DNA of 10,220 nucleotides from assembly GCA_021817625.1 (NCBI GenBank), contig JAKASY010000023.1:1-10220 (forward strand), in the 5' to 3' direction. A program made the position numbers and the translations under genes. Shown in pieces: positions 1 through 4,890 of the stretch. The number at the start of each line of letters is the position of its first letter. Position 1 is the stretch's first letter. Below the pieces are notes generated by a model. The model was not told the DNA's origin. It was given only the letters and a program-made list of their open reading frames with translations, and did no database searches. The DNA is from Bacillota bacterium (GTDB lineage Bacteria; Bacillota_E; JAJZYS01; JAILZS01).

Positions 1-7
1 CCGATCT
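1..7. other. Probable Illumina adapter remnant at the 5' end
   Basis: The first seven bases, CCGATCT, equal the 3' end of the standard Illumina TruSeq adapter, and the reverse complement of the same adapter stands at the other end of the window. Base 7 (T) joined to bases 8-9 (AG) creates an in-frame TAG in the ABC transporter gene. From base 8 onward the frame reads as ordinary transporter sequence, so the stop is best explained as an artefact. A match of seven bases at an exact end could be chance. The matching end at 10212-10220 makes that unlikely. Confidence 0.8.
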
Positions 8-9
8 AG

Positions 10-1314
10 CTGACCGTCATCAGCATGTTCCTGCTGCCGTTCCTCGCTCTCACGTGCATCCGCTACGACCGCACGGTACGCCCGACCTACACGCTCATCC
101 GCCAGTCCATGTCGCGACTGCAGACGGTGGTGCAGGAGAGCATCATGGGGGTCCGCACGGTCAAGTCGTTCGCGCGCGAGCCCTACGAGATCGCGAGCTT
201 CACCGAGGTGAACGAGCTCTACCGCGAGCGCAACATCCTCGCCGCCACGCAGAGCGCGCGCTACCAGCCGCTCATCCAGCTGATCTCCAACCTTGGCGCG
301 GTGGGGGTCGTGTGGTACGGCGGCCTCGAGGTGATCCACGGCCAGCTCAGCCTAGGCGCGCTCGTGGCCTTCCTGGGCGTGCTCGCCTACCTCACGTCGC
401 CGGTCCAGATGCTCGGCTTTCTCGTGAACCTGTACGCCCAGGCGGCGGCCTCCGAACGGCGCCTGCTCGAGATCTTCGACACCCCGGACCCCGTCACGGA
501 CCACGCGGGGGCCGCCGCCCTCGGGCCGTCCGAGGCACGCGGCCACGTCCGGTTGCGCGCCGTGGGCGTGCGCTACGCCGGCGGCTCGAGCCTGCCGGCG
601 CTGCACGACGTCGACCTGGACGCACCGCCGGGCACGGTGATCGCCCTCCTCGGAAAGACGGGCTCCGGCAAGTCCACCCTCGTGAACCTCATCCCGCGCT
701 TCTACGACGTGGCCGAGGGGCAGGTGCTCGTGGACGGCCGTGACGTGCGGGAGTGGACGCTCCACAGCCTGCGCCGGCAGATCGGCGTCGTGCCGGGGGA
801 GACCTTCCTGTTCTCCGCCAGCCTGTTCGAGAACATCTCCTACGGCCGCCCGGACGCCACGCAGGAAGACGTCGAGGAGGCGGCGCGCCTGGCGGAGGCG
901 GCCGAGTTCATCGAGGAGATGCCGAGCCGCTACGAGACCATCGTCGGCGAGCGCGGCCTGGGCCTGTCGGGCGGCCAGCGCCAGCGCGTCGCCCTGGCCC
1001 GGGCGCTGCTCTTCGACCCGCGCATCCTGATCCTGGACGACGCCTCCTCCAGCGTCGACATGGAGACCGAGTACCGGATACAGAAGACCCTCGGGCGCGT
1101 GATGCGCGGGCGCACGACGTTCATCATCGCCCACCGGCTGAACTCCCTCAGGCGCGCCGACGAGATCCTCGTGCTCGACAGCGGGCGGGTGGTCGACCGC
1201 GGCCGCCACGACGACCTCATCCGGCGCGATGGCCTGTACCGCGAGATCTACGAGATGCAGTTCCGCGACCGCGACGTGGTGGCGCCGGTCGTCGGGCGGG
1301 CGGGCGCCCAGTGA
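10..1314 (+). CDS. ABC exporter half-transporter, degenerate-site subunit (5' partial)
   Basis: Membrane-embedded ABC half-transporter (fused permease and ATPase, YheI-like) that should pair with the product of the next gene to export an unknown substrate. The visible part starts inside the membrane domain. It keeps roughly the last three helices, then a nucleotide-binding domain from about residue 167 (numbering from the ATG at 25). Visible motifs are Walker A GKTGSGKST (210-218), signature LSGGQ (314-318), Walker B ILILDD (catalytic position Asp339 instead of Glu) and switch His370. The Q-loop position is Gly258 (VVPGETFLF) where Gln is normal. Asp at the catalytic position is typical of the degenerate partner in heterodimeric exporters, whereas the missing Q-loop Gln is unusual. 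Full-length members have about 580-620 residues, so some 150-190 N-terminal residues are missing. The ATG at 25 is internal, not the true start. The stop overlaps the next start by four bases (GTGA), so translation is probably coupled. Confidence 0.93.
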   Translation: MTVISMFLLPFLALTCIRYDRTVRPTYTLIRQSMSRLQTVVQESIMGVRTVKSFAREPYEIASFTEVNELYRERNILAATQSARYQPLIQLISNLGAVGVVWYGGLEVIHGQLSLGALVAFLGVLAYLTSPVQMLGFLVNLYAQAAASERRLLEIFDTPDPVTDHAGAAALGPSEARGHVRLRAVGVRYAGGSSLPALHDVDLDAPPGTVIALLGKTGSGKSTLVNLIPRFYDVAEGQVLVDGRDVREWTLHSLRRQIGVVPGETFLFSASLFENISYGRPDATQEDVEEAARLAEAAEFIEEMPSRYETIVGERGLGLSGGQRQRVALARALLFDPRILILDDASSSVDMETEYRIQKTLGRVMRGRTTFIIAHRLNSLRRADEILVLDSGRVVDRGRHDDLIRRDGLYREIYEMQFRDRDVVAPVVGRAGAQ

Positions 1315-3221
1315 GCGCGCAGGAGGCGGCGCGGCCGACGGACGAGCCGCGGCAGGCGCTGATGGGGAGGCTCGCGCGCCTGCGCCCGCCCGAGCGGCCC
1401 GCCCACCTCTTCCGCTACCGCGACGACGAGGACATCGAGCGCCCGTTCAACTGGGCCCAGTTCCGCCGCCTGCTCTCGTACATGGCGCCGCACCGCCGCC
1501 TGGCGGCGGCGTCCACAGCCGTCACGCTGCTCGGCACCGTCATGCAGCTCCTGCGCCCCTTCCTCATCATCCTGATCATCAACAACGCCCTCGACCACCC
1601 GAACGCCGCGGTGCTCGACCGCCTGAGCGCCATCTACCTGGCGAGCTACATCGTCACCTGGTTCGCCCAGACGACGCAGACCACGCTCACGGCCCGCCTG
1701 GGCCAGGGCGTCCTGTTCGACCTGCGCCACCACCTCTACAGCCACATCCAGGGCCTGTCGCTGACGTTCTTCGACCGGCGCCCGGCGGGGAACATCCTGG
1801 TGCGCGTGACGAACGACGTGAACTCGCTCGGCGACCTGTTCACGAACGGCGTCATCAGCCTGCTCACGAACGTCTTCCTGCTCGGCGGCATCGTCGTCGT
1901 CCTCCTGGTCCTCCAGTGGCAGCTGGCGCTCGCCTCGTTTGTCATCGTGCCGGCCATGGTGCTCCTCTCCACGGGCATGAGGCGGCGCATCCGCAAGGGC
2001 TGGCAGCGCGTGCGCGTTCGCCTGTCGCGCATCAACGCGCACCTGAACGAGGCCATCCAGGGCATGCGCGTCACCCAGGCGTTCGTGCGGGAGGAGGCCA
2101 ACCAGAGCTTCTTTGACGGCATCAACTACGACTACTACGACCAGTGGATGCACACCCAGCGCAACTCCGCCCTGTTCGGGCCGCTCGTCACGCTCACCGG
2201 CTCGATCGGCACCGCCATCGTCTTCTACTACGGCGCGACGCTCCTGCACGCGGGCGTCGCCAGCGTCGGCGTCGTCGTCGGCTTCCTCCAGTACGTAACC
2301 CAGTTCTGGCAGCCGATCTCGCTGCTCGGGCAGCTCTACAACTCCCTCCTGCAGGCCATGGCCTCCTCCGAGCGCATCTTCCAGTTCCTCGACTTCCGCC
2401 CCGACGTTACGAGCGAGGAGGGCGCGCCACCGCTACCTCCTGTGCGGGGCACGGTCGAGTTCGACCACGTGGGCTTCCGCTACGGCAGCGGGCCCGAGGT
2501 CCTGTCGGACGTGAGCTTCCGCGTGGAGGCGGGGGAGACGGTCGCCCTGGTCGGCCACACGGGGGCCGGCAAGACCACGATCGTCAGCCTCCTCGCCCGC
2601 TTCTACGACCCGACCTCGGGCGCAGTGCGGGTCGACGGCCACGACCTCAGGACCGTGTCGCTCGAATCCCTGCGCTCGCAGATCGGCATGGTGATCCAGG
2701 AGACCTTCCTCTTCTCGGGCACGATCGGGACGAACCTCCAGTACGGGCGCCTTCAGGCCACGATGCGCGAGATCCAGGCGGCTGCGCGCGACGCCGGCAT
2801 GCACGACTTCGTGCGCTCCCTGCCGCAGGAGTACGGAACGGAGGTGCAGGAGCGCGGCGGCCGCTTCTCGGCGGGCCAGCGCCAGCTCCTGGCGATCGCG
2901 CGCGCCCTCCTGGCGGACCCCCGCATCCTGATCCTCGACGAGGCCACGAGCAGCATCGACACCCACACCGAGATGCTCGTCCAGGCCGCGGTCGCGCGGC
3001 TCCTCGAGGGCCGCACGGCGTTCGTCGTGGCCCACCGCCTCTCGACCATCCGCCAGGCCGACAAGATCCTCGTGTTCGACCACGGCCGCATCGTCGAGGC
3101 CGGCAACCACGCGAGCCTCTTGGCCCGCGACGGCGTGTACGCCGGCCTGCTCCGGGCCCAGTTCCGCTTCCTCGAGGACCTCGCGCCGTCCGGGGACGGG
3201 GCGCGAGAGAGCGCCGGCTAA
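1311..3221 (+). CDS. ABC exporter half-transporter, catalytic-site subunit
   Basis: Second half of the heterodimeric ABC exporter (YheH-like), 636 residues from a GTG start that overlaps the upstream stop. A later in-frame ATG at 1362 is the alternative start. A charged cytoplasmic N-terminus of about 55 residues precedes six membrane helices (roughly 64-90, 104-126, 182-201, 205-224, 289-310, 313-335), and the ATPase domain begins near 378. Motifs are Walker A GHTGAGKTT (415-423), Q-loop Gln463, signature FSAGQ (519-523, Ala in place of the first Gly of SGGQ), Walker B LILDE with catalytic Glu544, and switch His575. Thus the active ATP site uses this subunit's Walker motifs with the partner's intact LSGGQ. 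The degenerate site pairs the partner's Asp339 with this altered signature. The substrate cannot be read from sequence; drugs, lipids and peptides are all possible for the family. No dedicated regulator or substrate gene is visible nearby. Confidence 0.95.
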   Translation: MSAQEAARPTDEPRQALMGRLARLRPPERPAHLFRYRDDEDIERPFNWAQFRRLLSYMAPHRRLAAASTAVTLLGTVMQLLRPFLIILIINNALDHPNAAVLDRLSAIYLASYIVTWFAQTTQTTLTARLGQGVLFDLRHHLYSHIQGLSLTFFDRRPAGNILVRVTNDVNSLGDLFTNGVISLLTNVFLLGGIVVVLLVLQWQLALASFVIVPAMVLLSTGMRRRIRKGWQRVRVRLSRINAHLNEAIQGMRVTQAFVREEANQSFFDGINYDYYDQWMHTQRNSALFGPLVTLTGSIGTAIVFYYGATLLHAGVASVGVVVGFLQYVTQFWQPISLLGQLYNSLLQAMASSERIFQFLDFRPDVTSEEGAPPLPPVRGTVEFDHVGFRYGSGPEVLSDVSFRVEAGETVALVGHTGAGKTTIVSLLARFYDPTSGAVRVDGHDLRTVSLESLRSQIGMVIQETFLFSGTIGTNLQYGRLQATMREIQAAARDAGMHDFVRSLPQEYGTEVQERGGRFSAGQRQLLAIARALLADPRILILDEATSSIDTHTEMLVQAAVARLLEGRTAFVVAHRLSTIRQADKILVFDHGRIVEAGNHASLLARDGVYAGLLRAQFRFLEDLAPSGDGARESAG

Positions 3222-3224
3222 GGA

Positions 3225-3240
3225 CGCGTCGCCCGACGCG
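3225..3240 (+). terminator. Short GC hairpin between ABC exporter and B3/B4 gene
   Basis: CGCGTC (3225-3230) pairs perfectly with GACGCG (3235-3240) around the four-base loop GCCC. It starts four bases after the TAA of the exporter gene and ends just before the ribosome binding site of the next gene. No T-run follows, so it is not a classical intrinsic terminator. It could slow transcription, protect the upstream mRNA end, or be chance in such GC-rich DNA. Confidence 0.25.
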
Positions 3241-3242
3241 CG

Positions 3243-3247
3243 GGAGG
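3243..3247 (+). promoter_or_regulatory. Ribosome binding site deciding a TTG start
   Basis: GGAGG lies seven bases before TTG at 3255. No ATG or GTG in the right frame lies close to it, and codons with strong G/C third positions begin right after the TTG, so this site is the main support for TTG initiation. Confidence 0.75.
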
Positions 3248-3254
3248 TGTCCGC

Positions 3255-3980
3255 TTGCAGTTTGCCGTGGCGCCCGAGGTGTTCGCGCTCACACCCCGCC
3301 CATGCTTCGGCGTGGTGGTGGCCAAGTCGGTCCAGGCGGCAGCCGCCGGTGCCGAGCGGCAAGCGGCCGACCTCCTGCGTGAGGAGGCGCTGTCCTTCGC
3401 CGCGGCGCACGAGGGCGAGGACGTGCGCGAGCACCCGCACATCGCCGTCTGGCGCGAGGTGTTCCGGGCCGTCGGGGTCAACCCGTCGCGCTACCCGAGC
3501 TCGGTCGAGGCCCTGGCGCGGCGCGTCCAGAAGCGGCCCGAGCTCGCCTCGATCAACCCGGTGGTCGACCTCGTGAACGCCCTCTCCCTTAGGTACGTGC
3601 TCTCCATGGGCGCGCACGACCTCGACACGCTCGACGGAGACATCGAGCTCCGGCCCGCGCGACCCGATGACCGCTTCGTGCCCCTCGGCGGCGGCGCGCC
3701 AGAGCGCCCCGACCCGGGCGAGCTCGTGTACGCGACGGGCAGCGCCGTGCGAACGCGCAAGTGGACGTGGCGGCAGGGCGAGGTCGCCAAGGTGACGCGG
3801 GCGTCGCGCCGCCTCTTCTTCCCGATCGACGCGTTCGAGGGCGTCACGGACGCGGCCGCCGTCGCCGCGCGCGACGACCTCGCCCGCTCGCTCGAGCGCC
3901 TGTTCGGAGCGCAGGTCGAGGTGGCATGGGTGGACAGCGACCACCCCTCGTGCGAGACCGCCCGCGCGCCGCGCGCCTGA
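3255..3980 (+). CDS. B3/B4 domain protein (Phe-tRNA synthetase beta editing-domain-like)
   Basis: Stand-alone 241-residue protein of the B3/B4 family (COG3382 type), related to the tRNA-binding/editing module of phenylalanyl-tRNA synthetase beta but without the synthetase. It is probably cytoplasmic; no signal peptide or membrane segment is visible. Family hallmarks are INPVVDLVNALSLRY (100-114), the HDLD stretch (121-124), an IELR segment (130-133) followed by FVPLG (141-145), the GELVYA element (155-160), and the KWTWR block (169-173). The length is close to the family norm of about 220-240 residues. Stand-alone members have no settled function. Clearing mischarged tRNA or binding a free aminoacyl group has been suggested from homology, and I treat that as inference. 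The start is TTG at 3255, supported by GGAGG seven bases upstream. It lies 33 bases after the exporter, so it may be co-transcribed, though a small hairpin lies between. Identity as a B3/B4 protein is fairly sure; its role is not. Confidence 0.85.
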   Translation: MQFAVAPEVFALTPRPCFGVVVAKSVQAAAAGAERQAADLLREEALSFAAAHEGEDVREHPHIAVWREVFRAVGVNPSRYPSSVEALARRVQKRPELASINPVVDLVNALSLRYVLSMGAHDLDTLDGDIELRPARPDDRFVPLGGGAPERPDPGELVYATGSAVRTRKWTWRQGEVAKVTRASRRLFFPIDAFEGVTDAAAVAARDDLARSLERLFGAQVEVAWVDSDHPSCETARAPRA

Positions 3981-3984
3981 GGCG

Positions 3985-3999
3985 GCGCGCGACGCGCGC
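3985..3999 (+). terminator. Short GC hairpin after B3/B4 gene
   Basis: GCGCGC (3985-3990) and GCGCGC (3994-3999) can pair around a three-base loop five bases after the stop codon. There is no T-run. It is a weak candidate for 3' end formation and may be chance in GC-rich sequence. Confidence 0.2.
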
Positions 4000-4079
4000 A
4001 CGAATGTGCTGGCGTGCGCCTTCTATCCAGTGGCGGTAGGAGTTCGCTCGCGGGGGTGGAAGTTCCCAACGACACCCAG

Positions 4080-4117
4080 AGGCCGGCGCGGCGCGGGATT
4101 CGCCGCTGCGCCGGCCT
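4080..4117 (+). terminator. Strong 10-bp GC hairpin in the leader of the PilZ gene
   Basis: AGGCCGGCGC (4080-4089) pairs perfectly with GCGCCGGCCT (4108-4117). Inside the loop, GGCG (4090-4093) can also pair with CGCC (4101-4104), leaving a three-base bulge. It sits 100 bases after the B3/B4 gene and 50 bases before the preferred PilZ start. No T-run follows (CCCGGGCCGGG comes next). It could be a terminator for the upstream genes or a structured leader for the PilZ mRNA. Its presence supports a start for the PilZ gene downstream of 4117. Confidence 0.4.
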
Positions 4118-4167
4118 CCCGGGCCGGGAGGGATCGCCTCATCGAACGCGTCCTGTACGACGACCTC

Positions 4168-4809
4168 GTGGCCACCCGTCGCCTGTATCCCGGCCAGCCT
4201 GCCAACGTCGCCGCCGCGAGCGTCGACATGCCCACCGACGACATGGACGAGGCGCCGCCCCCCAACGGCGAGATCGTCGCCCCCCGACCGAGCGAGCTGG
4301 CGCTGCGCCTATGGCAGCGCGTGCCCGGCCTGACCCCGGGTCGCCTAGCCCCACTGCGCATCGCCGTCGAGCACCACACGGCCGTGTACTTCGCCGAGTC
4401 CAGTCCCGTCGAGCCCCCCTATCCGGGCGAGACGTTCTGGGCGCCGGTGCCGCTCGAGTGGACGCGCGTAGACCGTCGCCTCGCCTACCGCCTGCCGGTG
4501 GACGTGCCGGTGCGCGTGCACCTGCCCGGCACTTCCGTGCCGGCGCTGCGGCGGCTGCTCGACCTCTCCGCCAGCGGCTGCCGCGTCGAACGCCTGACGG
4601 CCGAGACGGGAACGGAAGTGGAGATGCGCTTCGGGCTCCTGCCCTCCGCGGTGGAGATGCGCCTTCGCGCCCGCGTCGTGCACAGCGGCGGACAGCCGCC
4701 GGAGACCTGGACGGCGCTCACGTTCGTCGACCTCGACAGCGCGAACGAGGAGCGCATCAGCCGCTTTCTCCTCGACGAGGAGCGGCGGCGCCTGGGACCG
4801 CGCCTTTAG
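4168..4809 (+). CDS. PilZ-domain protein, YcgR-like c-di-GMP receptor
   Basis: Likely cytoplasmic cyclic di-GMP receptor. Numbered from GTG 4168 (213 residues), the C-terminal half is a PilZ domain with the two binding motifs RLAYR (RxxxR, 104-108) and DLSASG (DxSxxG, 132-137). The N-terminal half looks like the beta-rich domain of YcgR-type flagellar brake proteins, with LYPGQ near its start, and carries an acidic, proline-rich stretch around residues 20-32. YcgR proteins slow the flagellar motor or alter motility or polysaccharide output when c-di-GMP is high. No motility gene lies here, so the target is unknown. The start is uncertain. The frame is open back to GTG 4006 and GTG 4030, but codons from 4006 to about 4085 have many A/T third positions unlike the rest, and a strong hairpin lies at 4080-4117. 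A GGGAGGGA at 4126-4133 sits seven bases before an in-frame ATC at 4141, which could be a rare AUC start. I chose 4168 as the first ordinary start after these. Confidence 0.85.
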   Translation: MATRRLYPGQPANVAAASVDMPTDDMDEAPPPNGEIVAPRPSELALRLWQRVPGLTPGRLAPLRIAVEHHTAVYFAESSPVEPPYPGETFWAPVPLEWTRVDRRLAYRLPVDVPVRVHLPGTSVPALRRLLDLSASGCRVERLTAETGTEVEMRFGLLPSAVEMRLRARVVHSGGQPPETWTALTFVDLDSANEERISRFLLDEERRRLGPRL

Positions 4810-4841
4810 CCGCAACGCCGCGCGCGCCAGGGGATCGCCCG

Positions 4842-4861
4842 CCTCGACGCGAACGTCGAGG
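4842..4861 (+). terminator. 8-bp hairpin with CGAA loop after the PilZ gene
   Basis: CCTCGACG (4842-4849) pairs perfectly with CGTCGAGG (4854-4861) around a CGAA tetraloop, 33 bases after the PilZ stop and 30 bases before the next gene's preferred ATG. There is no T-run. Its placement between two functionally unrelated genes makes it the best-placed terminator candidate here. It may instead structure the leader of the molybdenum enzyme operon. It covers the first base of the upstream GTG (4861), an argument against starting the next gene there. Confidence 0.4.
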
Positions 4862-4877
4862 TGAAGTGTGGCGACGC

Positions 4878-4883
4878 GGGGAG
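4878..4883 (+). promoter_or_regulatory. Ribosome binding site for the Mo hydroxylase gene
   Basis: GGGGAG ends seven bases before ATG 4891. This favours 4891 over the in-frame GTG at 4861, which has no purine-rich site at a suitable distance. Confidence 0.7.
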
Positions 4884-4890
4884 CGATGGC

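Noticed and set aside
753..1310. Extension of the second exporter gene upstream to 753
   Set aside because: The extra segment is the out-of-frame reading of the first subunit's ATPase domain; the GTG at 1311, overlapping the stop, gives a normal-length half-transporter.
2433..4001. Long minus-strand open frame crossing the exporter, the gap and the B3/B4 gene
   Set aside because: It crosses gene boundaries, has a repetitive Val/His/Arg/Asp/Leu composition typical of the antisense of GC-rich genes, and shows no family motif.
4861..4890. GTG 4861 as the start of the Mo hydroxylase
   Set aside because: It overlaps a hairpin arm and lacks a ribosome binding site, whereas ATG 4891 has GGGGAG at seven bases.
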